A DNA stretch of 45,185 bases from Deltaproteobacteria bacterium (GTDB lineage: Bacteria; Myxococcota_A; Polyangia; JAAYKL01), in NCBI GenBank assembly GCA_016936575.1, contig JAFGXQ010000163.1, forward strand, positions 1 through 45,185. Reading direction: 5' to 3'. This document shows positions 1 through 7,961 of the stretch, in pieces. The position numbers were made by a program, and so were the translations under genes. The notes under the pieces are model-generated. The model was not told the DNA's origin. It did no database searches and worked only from the letters and a program-made list of their open reading frames with translations. Position 1 is the first letter of the stretch. Each line of letters starts with the position of its first letter.

Positions 1-2
1 GG

Positions 3-1049
3 CTACTGTTCCAGTTTTTGTAGCAGCATGGTGAGGCTGGCGTAGGCTGCGTCGAGGTCAGAGGCGATTTCTTCAAGTTCTGCGGCGTTTTCGTTCTGAG
101 CGCGCAGCCGCTCCGCTTCATCACGCAGGCTTTCGGTGGCGCCAATCATTACTGTTGTTGCGGTGGTGAGTTCCTTCGACAACCAATTGGCGTCTTTGGG
201 GGCGATGCTGATGCGGCCGGTGGATTCTCCTTTGGGCAGCCGCCCCGATTCAATCACCATCCGGGATTGACCACTGGTGATCAGCCAGCTTCGGTACGCC
301 TGGCGGCCGATAAAATCAATGTACCGCAGGCTGTCATCGTTGATTTTTGATAATCTGCAGACACATGCGGCTACCGGCGACGGCCACATCCCGACGGGAA
401 TTGTATATTTATAGTAGTCACCATCAGATTCCGGTGCGGAGATTCGCTTTCGGGTTAATGTGGGTGGGTTGTCAATCGTGGTGCCCGCCACAACCGGTTC
501 CATTGCACGGCCGTTTTCATCGAACTGTATCATCGAAACACACAACACTTCAGGCACTCGCATGATTTCAGTGACCAGGGTTTCCAGTATCTGCGGCGGG
601 CTCAGGTTCAGGTGCAGACGTAAATCCACTTCTACCGCGGCTGAACCGAGGTCGATGGTTTTCTGCAACTCGATGCTGTTTTTCCGTTGCTTCAATGCAT
701 TTTGCAGGGTGACGATCAGATCGTCTCCCCACGGCTTGATTAGTTTATACGCACCGAATTCACCCAGCGCGGTTTCCTGTACTTCTTCGTCATCAAACGC
801 AGTGAGCAGCAGTCGAACCATATCGGGGTAACGAACGGCGCATTCCTTAATCAGCGTGAGTCCGTCGATGCCGGGCATTCGCACGTCGCTGATAATGGCT
901 GAGAACGCTTGGCCCTGAAGCGTGGCGAGCGCTTGTTCCGCGCTCATCAACGCCGTTACTTCAAAATATTCGCTAAGTTCCGCGTCGAGCGCGGTCAGTA
1001 CTTCGGAATCATCGTCCACGACTAAAACGGATTCTCGTTGTGGGGTCAT
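3..1049 (-). CDS. Response regulator receiver protein with GAF-like C-terminal region
   Basis: This 348-residue protein starts with a complete receiver domain (about residues 6-125). The acidic pocket is D12-D14, the phospho-acceptor is D55 in the SDVRMPG segment, T83 is the switch Thr and K105 the conserved Lys before Pro. No AAA+, HTH or GGDEF output follows. Residues about 140-270 look like a GAF-type sensor fold (weak resemblance), and the last 60 residues form a probable coiled coil. It lies directly behind the histidine kinase gene with an ATGA overlap, so the two should be co-translated and form a phosphorelay pair. It probably acts by protein-protein contact. Its link to the divergent flagellar operon is inference from position only. 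Confidence 0.85.
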   Translation of the reverse strand: MTPQRESVLVVDDDSEVLTALDAELSEYFEVTALMSAEQALATLQGQAFSAIISDVRMPGIDGLTLIKECAVRYPDMVRLLLTAFDDEEVQETALGEFGAYKLIKPWGDDLIVTLQNALKQRKNSIELQKTIDLGSAAVEVDLRLHLNLSPPQILETLVTEIMRVPEVLCVSMIQFDENGRAMEPVVAGTTIDNPPTLTRKRISAPESDGDYYKYTIPVGMWPSPVAACVCRLSKINDDSLRYIDFIGRQAYRSWLITSGQSRMVIESGRLPKGESTGRISIAPKDANWLSKELTTATTVMIGATESLRDEAERLRAQNENAAELEEIASDLDAAYASLTMLLQKLEQ

Positions 1050-2335
1050 TGTTTCGTCCTTTCCTGGCTTTCCCGTGTCTGATAGCAGATGGTGAATTTC
1101 GCACCGCCGTATGAAGAATCGCTCACTTCAATTGTCGCATTGTCTCTTTCCACATATCTCTTAACGGCAGCGAGTCCCAATCCTGAACCCTTTTCTTTCA
1201 GTGTGTAGAATGCTTCAAATATTTTTTCGCGAAGATGAGGTGGCACGCCCGGACCGTTGTCGCTGATAGCAATGCAAACTCGTTCGTGTTCCGGTTCATG
1301 AATGGCGCGAAATTCCAGGGTGCCTTTCGGCCCTGCCGCATCCGCTGCATTGTCGAGCAGGTTCACGATAATGTGCTGGAACAGGGATTTGTGCGCCCAT
1401 ATGGGGGGAAGATTTTCGGGGATGACGACGTGTACCTTCATTTGGCTGATTCGCTGTTCCAGCAAGGCAAACGTACTTTGAACAATGTCCCGAATATCAA
1501 TCCTCACCCTGGGAGATACCGGTATTCTGGAATGCCGATAAATAATGTGAACGTCATCTATGGTCTCCTTCATCCGCTGCAGTGCGCTGGACAATAGCTG
1601 CAGCATGGTCTGTGCCTGTTCGAACCGGCCGCTTTCATGCAGCTTATTCAGTTTTCGCGATGCGCCGGTGGCGGCGGCAAGTGGATTGTTGAGCTGATGG
1701 GTCAATTCCGCGGTGATTTCACCGATGGTGGCGAGCGCAGATGTCGCTCGGGTTTGCGCCGACAGTTCACTGATATCTTTATTTTTTTCCCGTAGTTCAT
1801 TCTGCGCGGCTTCCAGCTCCAGGGTTTGCTGTTCCAATTTGCTGAATGCGCGTTTGAGCTCCTGATGCTTGCTGATCAGTTCCCCTTGCAGTTGGCGTTG
1901 ATGGGATTTATCGGTAATCAGACAGAACGCCCAATGTGCTTCCCGTTGTGAAATGTGATTGACCCATACATCGGCAATCAGTGAGATGTTATTCGGTGTG
2001 CTGATTCCCACATCTTCATATCTTCCGCTCTGCTGCAGCAAATCGAGATCGAGTCGCTTGATTCCCCAACCCTGCTCGTCCCCCGAGAATGTGAATCGAT
2101 CAATAGCATGCTGAACAATATCGGTTTTGACCATTCCGAGCAGATGGGCGAATTCTATGCTGCAGTCAACGATCTTTCCGTCATCGAGAGTAACCAGTAT
2201 CCACTCGCCGGGCAGAAATCGAAAACTGCGCTTCAGGTGATTGAATTTCGGTTTTCGAATACGGTAGTAGCGGCGGTGTCGATTCACATAATTGAATTGT
2301 AACCAGCTCGTTTGAGAAGTTCGGGTTCGGGGCAT
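1046..2335 (-). CDS. Sensor histidine kinase (PAS-like, coiled coil, HisKA, HATPase)
   Basis: This 429-residue soluble kinase has no obvious membrane segment. The N-terminal part (about 40-150) resembles a PAS domain. A long coiled coil (about 150-200) leads to the dimerisation helix with the phospho-accepting H213 in THQLNNPL. The ATPase domain shows the N box (NLLDNAADAAG), the G1 box (DNGPGVP) and the G2 box (GSGLGLA). This arrangement is typical of cytoplasmic NtrB-like kinases. It is divergently transcribed from the sigma-54 flagellar operon. The partner receiver gene lacks the AAA+ domain of a sigma-54 activator, so direct control of that promoter is not supported. Confidence 0.9.
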   Translation of the reverse strand: MPRTRTSQTSWLQFNYVNRHRRYYRIRKPKFNHLKRSFRFLPGEWILVTLDDGKIVDCSIEFAHLLGMVKTDIVQHAIDRFTFSGDEQGWGIKRLDLDLLQQSGRYEDVGISTPNNISLIADVWVNHISQREAHWAFCLITDKSHQRQLQGELISKHQELKRAFSKLEQQTLELEAAQNELREKNKDISELSAQTRATSALATIGEITAELTHQLNNPLAAATGASRKLNKLHESGRFEQAQTMLQLLSSALQRMKETIDDVHIIYRHSRIPVSPRVRIDIRDIVQSTFALLEQRISQMKVHVVIPENLPPIWAHKSLFQHIIVNLLDNAADAAGPKGTLEFRAIHEPEHERVCIAISDNGPGVPPHLREKIFEAFYTLKEKGSGLGLAAVKRYVERDNATIEVSDSSYGGAKFTICYQTRESQERTKQ

Positions 2336-2544
2336 AACGTCGGTTCAAATCCTTGGTTGGTTGCGTCTAATTAGGTATTACGACGATCATTAAAAACAAT
2401 TCAGGGGGCGATGTCAGATTTGATTACACCAGCGCCAAAAAAATGTTCGCTATGCTGGAGCAGTGTCAATGGAATGACGGCATCTCTTTGTCGGATACCT
2501 GTCCGTATTCACAAAACACAATAAAAATCGCGGGTTCGAACTCT

Positions 2545-2556
2545 CCCACCGGTGGG
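2545..2556. repeat. 12-bp perfect palindrome next to the flagellar promoter
   Basis: CCCACCGGTGGG is a perfect palindrome ending 7 bp before the -24 element of the sigma-54 promoter. It could be an operator, or just a GC-rich chance palindrome. Enhancer sites of sigma-54 activators usually lie farther upstream, so a binding protein here would more likely repress or modulate. Confidence 0.4.
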
Positions 2557-2563
2557 TCCAAAC

Positions 2564-2579
2564 TGGCACATGGGTTGCT
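2564..2579 (+). promoter_or_regulatory. Sigma-54 (RpoN) promoter of the flagellar operon
   Basis: TGGCAC, five bases, then TTGCT matches the -24/-12 consensus almost perfectly, with the GG and GC dinucleotides exactly 12 bp apart. Transcription should start near 2590, leaving a leader of about 20 nt with AGGGAGGA just before the motA ATG at 2612. The 2336-2611 gap contains nothing else that reads as a gene. Sigma-54 control of flagellar genes is established in many Proteobacteria and relatives. Confidence 0.88.
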
Positions 2580-2611
2580 TCTAGCATGAAAGGGAGGAAA
2601 GAAGGCTCACG

Positions 2612-3376
2612 ATGGATTTAGCGACAATAATTGGATTCATAGTTGGTTGGGGTTTGGTTCTGTTTTCCATTGCAACAGGCGTTGGACTCGGACCGTTTAT
2701 CGATGTCCCCTCTCTATTAATTGTTTTGGGCGGTACGATGGGCGCTTCGCTCATTAACTACCCCCTTGCGCAGGTAGTCGGTGCCGGGAAAGTGTTCGGT
2801 AAAGCGATCACCTACAAACTCCCCGAAGTGCAAAAAACCATAGAACAGATGGTGGATTTTTCAAACCGCGCCCGGCGTGAGGGTATTCTGGCGTTGGAAG
2901 AGGCTGTCAATGACACGGATAATCCTTTTCTTAAAAAAGGAATTCAGCTTGCAGTGGATGGTGAAGATCCGGGGGTGATTGAGTCGTTGCTCGATACGGA
3001 GATCAAGTGGCTGAAGCAGCGTCATGCGCTGGGGTCTGAAGTGTTTGCAACCATGGCCGGATTTGCACCCGCCATGGGACTTATCGGAACGCTGATCGGG
3101 TTGGTGGGAATGCTGCAGAATATGGATGACCCGGCGTCTATTGGTCCATCGATGGCGGTGGCGTTGCTGACTACGTTTTACGGCGCTTTGTTTGCGAATC
3201 TCATTTTCGCGCCGATTTCAGGAAAGCTGGCGGTTCGGAGTCGTGAGGAGGTGCGGCTCTGGGAATTGACGAGGGAAGGGGTGCTGGCTATCAGCGCAGG
3301 CGATAATCCCCGAATGGTGGAACAGAAATTAAATATTTATCTGTCCCCAAGCGAACGAAAATCTGAAGACGAATAG
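2612..3376 (+). CDS. motA: Flagellar stator protein MotA (PomA type)
   Basis: MotA forms the pentameric A ring of the stator, turned by ion flow and pushing on FliG. This 254-residue protein has the four expected membrane segments (about 5-25, 32-50, 145-170, 180-202). It opens MDLATIIG as PomA does and carries the PomA-like segments FAPAMGLIGTLIG and AVALLTTFYGA, whose Thr residues correspond to those linked to Na+ use in PomA. The cytoplasmic loop lies between helices 2 and 3. It is the first gene of the operon, with a strong ribosome site. Whether it uses H+ or Na+ cannot be settled by sequence alone. Confidence 0.95.
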   Translation: MDLATIIGFIVGWGLVLFSIATGVGLGPFIDVPSLLIVLGGTMGASLINYPLAQVVGAGKVFGKAITYKLPEVQKTIEQMVDFSNRARREGILALEEAVNDTDNPFLKKGIQLAVDGEDPGVIESLLDTEIKWLKQRHALGSEVFATMAGFAPAMGLIGTLIGLVGMLQNMDDPASIGPSMAVALLTTFYGALFANLIFAPISGKLAVRSREEVRLWELTREGVLAISAGDNPRMVEQKLNIYLSPSERKSEDE

Positions 3377-3381
3377 GGAAA

Positions 3382-4101
3382 ATGACAATGGCCGTTGACG
3401 ACGATGACATTGAAGAAGACGGAAGCAATAGTTTTCGACTGCTCTTTGTTACTTTAAGCATGATTCTGCTCGCGTTTTTTATTTTGCTGAATTCGATGGC
3501 AACGTTGAATGACGACAAAAAAAGAAAAGCGCTGGGGTCATTGCTGGGTTCGTTCGGGCTGCTTCCGGGGTCCGGGTCGGTCGATAACACGAAAGAGTCG
3601 ATGAAAACCAAAACCGACATCGTTTCAAGCGGCGCCGGCTTCACTATTTTTAAAAAGGTGCAACGCGTCATTCAGGAGATGATGGCCGGAAATACCAATA
3701 GTCCCAAACAACTGTTCGCCACGTTTAATGAACAAACCGGTGAAGTGAAAATTGTTGTGGCGGATGAGATGCTGTTTGCGCCGGGGTCATCTGTGATTTC
3801 GCCCCGGATGTTTCATCTGCTTGGGGAAATTGCGCGAATGAGCAAAGACTTCGACGGGTTTATCCGAGTGGTGGGGCATACGGATCCTCGCGGAGATAAA
3901 AGACAGAATTGGCGGTTGAGTTTAAGCCGGGGAATGGTGGTGGCACGTCATCTGGAATCGGCTGGAGAATTTGCGGCGGGGAGAGTAAGCGCCGTCGGCA
4001 ATTCATTTTACACCCCGGTTCAGCCGATGGACCCCAGGGAAAGAAGCTTGTCCAATCGGCGAGTGGAAATTCTGGTAACCGCAGACGAAGGTAATAAGTA
4101 G
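3382..4101 (+). CDS. motB: MotB-like stator protein lacking the channel Asp, OmpA domain intact
   Basis: This 239-residue protein has a short acidic N-terminus, one membrane helix (about 18-40) and a C-terminal OmpA/MotB domain. When its helix is aligned on the conserved FF pair of MotB, the ion-binding Asp position is T24 (FVTLSM). No other acidic residue lies within the helix. The OmpA domain looks functional: GHTD, the Arg of the LSLSR segment and the closing NRRVEI are all present, which are the peptidoglycan-contact elements. The gene starts 5 bp after motA and ends within the start of the second motB-like gene. It should anchor to the wall but should not conduct ions alone. An accessory or heteromeric B subunit is the simplest reading. 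Confidence 0.85.
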   Translation: MTMAVDDDDIEEDGSNSFRLLFVTLSMILLAFFILLNSMATLNDDKKRKALGSLLGSFGLLPGSGSVDNTKESMKTKTDIVSSGAGFTIFKKVQRVIQEMMAGNTNSPKQLFATFNEQTGEVKIVVADEMLFAPGSSVISPRMFHLLGEIARMSKDFDGFIRVVGHTDPRGDKRQNWRLSLSRGMVVARHLESAGEFAAGRVSAVGNSFYTPVQPMDPRERSLSNRRVEILVTADEGNK

Positions 4102-4865
4102 TGGTTGATTCAGGAAACATGTTCTCTGAAGGGAAAGAGAAAAAAGTCGAAGAGGATAAACCGGTTGTACGTGATCGCGACGGCTGGATGGACACTCTTT
4201 CGGACCTGATCTTTTTAATGATCACCTTTTTCGTTCTGTTGATCACCATGTCTTCCATGAACACCAAATCGCTGAAAGAAGCGTTCGGCCTCTTTGACGA
4301 AGCCAGCGGTGTGATGAAATTTCCGGATCCGCAAGATGGAGAGGAATCGTTTGTACAGGTGATGACACCGCTGGGTGAGATTCGGAATGATTCAGAAAAG
4401 GTGGATGGCAAGATCGTTGAGCTGAATGTGGCACAGGAAGATGCCCGACGCTTTATCAAGGGAGTGCGCGATGGTCTGATGAATGAAGAGGAGCGGGATG
4501 AGCTGTACAGCACGTTGAAACCGATGGCTGAAAAGCTGGTTGGTGATGTTCAGATTCTACGTGTTGAAGGCGGCGTGGAAGTGGTGCTTTCCGGGCGTCT
4601 ACTTTTCCCTCACGGCAGCGAAACGTTGACGGAGGAGGGGCACAAATTATTGCAGGATGTGGCAGTGATTCTCCTGTTATGGGGCGGAGATGTAAAAATA
4701 GTAGCCATGTGGCCATGGTTTCAGGCGCCTGAAATTTTGACGGAAATCGTTTCAGAATTAGAGAGCCGTCGAATACCGGGAAAGAGAATGAAACCTGAGA
4801 TGTTTGACAGTCTACAGCGAAAAATTCGTTTTGTACTACGAAAGGGTGAAGACGATGGCAAATGA
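4101..4865 (+). CDS. motB: MotB-like stator protein with channel Asp but degenerate OmpA domain
   Basis: The protein has 254 residues if it starts at the GTG that shares a base with the previous stop; an ATG at 4119 is an alternative start. The N-terminal membrane segment reads WMDTLSDLIF and contains D35 at the position of the ion-carrying Asp of MotB/PomB, followed by the FFVLL signature. The C-terminal part begins like an OmpA domain (LLFPHGSETL), but where GHTD and the following Asn/Arg residues should stand it reads AMWPWFQAP. The NRRVEI-type ending is also absent. It therefore appears able to conduct ions but not to bind peptidoglycan in the usual way, the reverse of its neighbour. Confidence 0.85.
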   Translation: MVDSGNMFSEGKEKKVEEDKPVVRDRDGWMDTLSDLIFLMITFFVLLITMSSMNTKSLKEAFGLFDEASGVMKFPDPQDGEESFVQVMTPLGEIRNDSEKVDGKIVELNVAQEDARRFIKGVRDGLMNEEERDELYSTLKPMAEKLVGDVQILRVEGGVEVVLSGRLLFPHGSETLTEEGHKLLQDVAVILLLWGGDVKIVAMWPWFQAPEILTEIVSELESRRIPGKRMKPEMFDSLQRKIRFVLRKGEDDGK

Positions 4866-5343
4866 AGAAAAAGAAGCTATCGAGCAGCCGAAATCGAAGA
4901 AGGGGCTTATTATCGCGGTTGTGGCGATAGTGAATGTAATTGTAATCGGAGGTGCGTTTTTCTTTCTGACGCAAAATAAAGATGAGGGAAAAGAGCAGGC
5001 GCCGCAGCGGCAGAGCCGTGAAGGTCGCCAGGGTACCGCATCGGGGCCAATTATTGATTTGGAGGGTTTTGTTGTGAACCTGAATACGGGCAGAGAAAAA
5101 CGATATTTAAAAACAAAAATGTCCCTGCAACTGTTCAGCGATGAAGATGTACCTGAATTTGATAAACGCCGCTCTATTGTACGAAATGAAATTCTGCTTC
5201 AGCTGTCGTCGATAGAAACAGAATCTGTTCAGTCTATTGAAGGAAAACGGGAACTCGAAAAAACATTGGCGGCCAAAGTGAACGAACGGTTGGATATGGA
5301 CCGGGTGGCAAATGTGTATTTCACCGAATTTGTAACGCAATAG
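4855..5343 (+). CDS. fliL: Flagellar basal body-associated protein FliL
   Basis: FliL is a single-pass inner-membrane protein that surrounds or supports stator units. The start chosen is ATG 4855, inside the end of the second motB-like gene (11-bp overlap) with AAGGG upstream, giving 162 residues. A cytoplasmic charged head precedes a membrane helix at about 17-37. The periplasmic domain carries typical FliL features, including YLKTKMSLQL and a C-terminal segment ending VYFTEFVTQ. Its place between the stator and switch genes is normal. Confidence 0.9.
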   Translation: MANEEKEAIEQPKSKKGLIIAVVAIVNVIVIGGAFFFLTQNKDEGKEQAPQRQSREGRQGTASGPIIDLEGFVVNLNTGREKRYLKTKMSLQLFSDEDVPEFDKRRSIVRNEILLQLSSIETESVQSIEGKRELEKTLAAKVNERLDMDRVANVYFTEFVTQ

Positions 5344-5356
5344 CAGGAGTTGAACC

Positions 5357-6298
5357 GTGGAGCCGATTTTAACCCAGGAAGAATTAGAAGCGATATACTC
5401 CGCAATGAAGGCGGATTCCAGCTCGCAGAAAAGTGTCGATGACTATATTCTGGCCAGTGACCACGCCTATAATATGCGTTGTTTGAAAGTGTGGACAGAA
5501 ACAGCAAAAACGATTGCGCCGCTTCTTGAATCCCTTCTGGTGAAACGCCTTGCTATTCGCGGAAAACTTGAAATTCAGGATGTGCGAACCATCGAAGATG
5601 AACGGGACAATTCGCTGCTGCAAAGTACGTCCGGTATCACCGAAGTGATTCCGTTGGCGCAGACAGACCCTGGTTCTGAATACTGCGTGATTTCTCTTCA
5701 CGGTCAAAAAATGTTGCTTGGTATGGAAAGGGCTACAGCGCTGAAATACATTACTCGCAGAACCGGCATTGAATCAGAATCAGATGCGACTGACAAAAGC
5801 GAGCTCACAATTCTTGAAAAGCGATTGTTGAAGGATTTTTTCATTGAAGTCGCAGGCGAATTGGAAGGCGCATTGCAACAGGGAGTAATTGAGCTCAGAC
5901 TCGATGACCCCGAAGATTTCTGGGTAGCGCGCGAACCTAGGGGTACATGGATTAACATTCAATTCGTTTCGTCCTCAAATGCCGAGATTTGTATCTGGCT
6001 GAGAGGGCCTGCGGAACTGTTCGCCCCTCAAACGGCAATCGCTCCCGACAGCCTTCAGAAGCAAATGTACGACGCAAAAATTGAAATGGTGATGGAACTT
6101 GGAAAATTGTCGCTTCGGGCATATGAACTCTGGAATATGCACGTGGGTGATGTGTATCCATTGGGCGTGGCTGCGGATGAACCACTCGATGTGGTGGTGA
6201 GCGGAATCTATAAATTGAAGGGAAAGCCGACGATTTCGAGGGGACATGTGGCTTTTGAAATAGTTGACAAAAAACAGATAACACAGGTGACGCAATGA
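5357..6298 (+). CDS. fliM: Flagellar motor switch protein FliM
   Basis: FliM is the C-ring subunit that binds CheY-P and FliG. The start is GTG 5357 with AGGAGT 7 bp before it, giving 313 residues. The N-terminus ILTQEELEAIYSAM resembles the FliM CheY-binding peptide (LSQxEIDALL). The middle CheC-like domain contains the TILEKRLLKDFF helix, equivalent to the FTxIExRL helix of FliM. The C-terminal SpoA domain spans about residues 228-300 and should pair with FliN. The sequence is rather divergent, but length, domain order and position fit. It overlaps fliN by 4 bp (ATGA). Confidence 0.9.
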   Translation: MEPILTQEELEAIYSAMKADSSSQKSVDDYILASDHAYNMRCLKVWTETAKTIAPLLESLLVKRLAIRGKLEIQDVRTIEDERDNSLLQSTSGITEVIPLAQTDPGSEYCVISLHGQKMLLGMERATALKYITRRTGIESESDATDKSELTILEKRLLKDFFIEVAGELEGALQQGVIELRLDDPEDFWVAREPRGTWINIQFVSSSNAEICIWLRGPAELFAPQTAIAPDSLQKQMYDAKIEMVMELGKLSLRAYELWNMHVGDVYPLGVAADEPLDVVVSGIYKLKGKPTISRGHVAFEIVDKKQITQVTQ

Positions 6299-6636
6299 AT
6301 GAACAAATGGGAAACAATCCTGGTGCGGCGATGCAGCATCCGCAGGGCACGCCCGCAAAACGACCAATCAATTTTTTGTTCGATATTCCCATCGAGCTCA
6401 CCGTTGAAGTGGGCCGACGTACGATGACCATGGGCGAATTGGTAGAGGTGATGCCGGGTACAGTAGTGGAATTGGACAGGCCGGCTGGTGACAACCTGGA
6501 CATTTTCGCGAACGGAAGACTCGTTGCACGGGGCGAAGCGGTGCTGGTTGGAGAACGGTATGGAATTCGCATAATGGAGGTAGTGGGTGAAGACCCGTTT
6601 AAGCAAACTACTGAGGATCATTTGATTGGAGAATAG
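6295..6636 (+). CDS. fliN: Flagellar motor switch protein FliN
   Basis: This 113-residue protein is a single SpoA domain (about 28-100) after a short flexible N-terminus. The patterns LTVEVGRRTMTMGEL, PGTVVELDR and NGRLVARGEAVLVGERYGIRI are classic FliN features. FliN forms the base of the C ring and docks FliH for export. Its ATG lies in the overlap with the fliM stop. Confidence 0.93.
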   Translation: MNEQMGNNPGAAMQHPQGTPAKRPINFLFDIPIELTVEVGRRTMTMGELVEVMPGTVVELDRPAGDNLDIFANGRLVARGEAVLVGERYGIRIMEVVGEDPFKQTTEDHLIGE

Positions 6637-6638
6637 TC

Positions 6639-7949
6639 ATGCGTCATTGGGTTGTCATTTTTATTTCTTCTGTGTTCATTTTTATGACATCCGCGGCTTC
6701 TGCCGAAACGTCAAAAGTTGCTGGCGCGGTGGTGGAAAACATGCCATCCGCCGATGTGATTAAATTTGTCGTTTCCCCCGTAAAAGCAAATTACGATCAC
6801 AAAGTAATCTGCGGAAACGATTCCATACGTGTGCGGTTTCATGACATCGGACTTCAATCCAAAGAAATAAAATCATTGCCATTGCCCAAGGGCACATATT
6901 TATACAAAGCGCGAATTGTTCCCCAGATGAAAAATCGAAGCGTTCTTCAGATTCACCCCAAGGGACTTACCCTGGATGCGTGTGCGAGAACATCTGTGAT
7001 GGTAATGGACGGAAATCTGGTCGTATCGATGGCGTTGACCGATGCGCAAAAGAGACATCGGGCAGAGGTGTTGGGTATTTCGGCGGAACCGGCGTCAAAA
7101 GCTGCGGTGGCGAATCTTGAAACTGAACAACCCGAAGCACATGATACAGAAGTTGCCGACAATGCGCCGGTACATGAGAATGCGCCGGTTGTCTCCTCTT
7201 CAGAAAACAATAAAGGATTAACAGCAAACAACGATAGTTCAGAAAAAGATAAGTTTGCCGGTACTATTTTCGACAAATCCAGAAAGAGCGCAAAACAGCT
7301 GAAAACTGAAGATGAAGTGGACTCGCAAATGGTGAAATACGCAGGCGGAATGTTGTTTGCCGCGTTTATCGGGTTTCTCGCCTGGTACTTGAAGAAAAAG
7401 AAAAACGGGTTGAAAGCGATTGAAGACAATATCGATATTTTATCCAGTAAAAAAGTAAGCACACACCAGCAGCTGATGGTGGCGAGAGTGAACGGGGCCA
7501 AATTTTTGCTGGCGGTAGGCGATAAATCTGTTACTTCGCTAGGACTTATTCCGGCAGAAAATGACGACGAGCCAAGTGCTCTCGGGTTGCAATCGCAGAT
7601 AAGTAAGGCTGTTCAGGAAAGCCTTGCGCGGGAACCGAAAATTTCAAGCACCCCCTATGCCGAGATAGAAGACGATGTGACTACGGATACGATACCGAGC
7701 GGCCAGGCCGCCAGTTTCGGTGATGATTTCAGAAGCGCTATTGAGAAGATTGCAAGAGAGAGAGACCACGTTGATGCGAATCGAAAAAAACCAGCGGCCC
7801 GAAAGCCGCAGCGGGAAATGGCCTCGGTAGATAGGGATATGCCCTCTGCGGAAGTGCCGTCCAACGTGTCTGGTTTGTTGTCGATGGCACGGATGCGTGC
7901 AAGCTTCGAAAATCGAAATACGCGTCAGAAAGACGAATTCAGAGCGTAA
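6639..7949 (+). CDS. fliO: FliO-like flagellar export protein with a large periplasmic domain
   Basis: FliO assists assembly of the FliP ring of the flagellar export gate. This protein has 436 residues, far above the 100-150 usual for FliO. It has a signal peptide (cleavage likely after ASA, residue 22), a periplasmic region resembling an AMIN-type beta domain (about 35-140), an acidic linker, one membrane helix at about 232-250 and then a FliO-like core (IDILSSKKVSTHQQLMVARV, then FLLAVGDKSVTSLGLI). A long charged cytoplasmic tail follows. Identification rests on the short FliO core and on the fliN-fliP context. Confidence 0.82.
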   Translation: MRHWVVIFISSVFIFMTSAASAETSKVAGAVVENMPSADVIKFVVSPVKANYDHKVICGNDSIRVRFHDIGLQSKEIKSLPLPKGTYLYKARIVPQMKNRSVLQIHPKGLTLDACARTSVMVMDGNLVVSMALTDAQKRHRAEVLGISAEPASKAAVANLETEQPEAHDTEVADNAPVHENAPVVSSSENNKGLTANNDSSEKDKFAGTIFDKSRKSAKQLKTEDEVDSQMVKYAGGMLFAAFIGFLAWYLKKKKNGLKAIEDNIDILSSKKVSTHQQLMVARVNGAKFLLAVGDKSVTSLGLIPAENDDEPSALGLQSQISKAVQESLAREPKISSTPYAEIEDDVTTDTIPSGQAASFGDDFRSAIEKIARERDHVDANRKKPAARKPQREMASVDRDMPSAEVPSNVSGLLSMARMRASFENRNTRQKDEFRA

Positions 7950-7961
7950 CAGTGAACAAAG

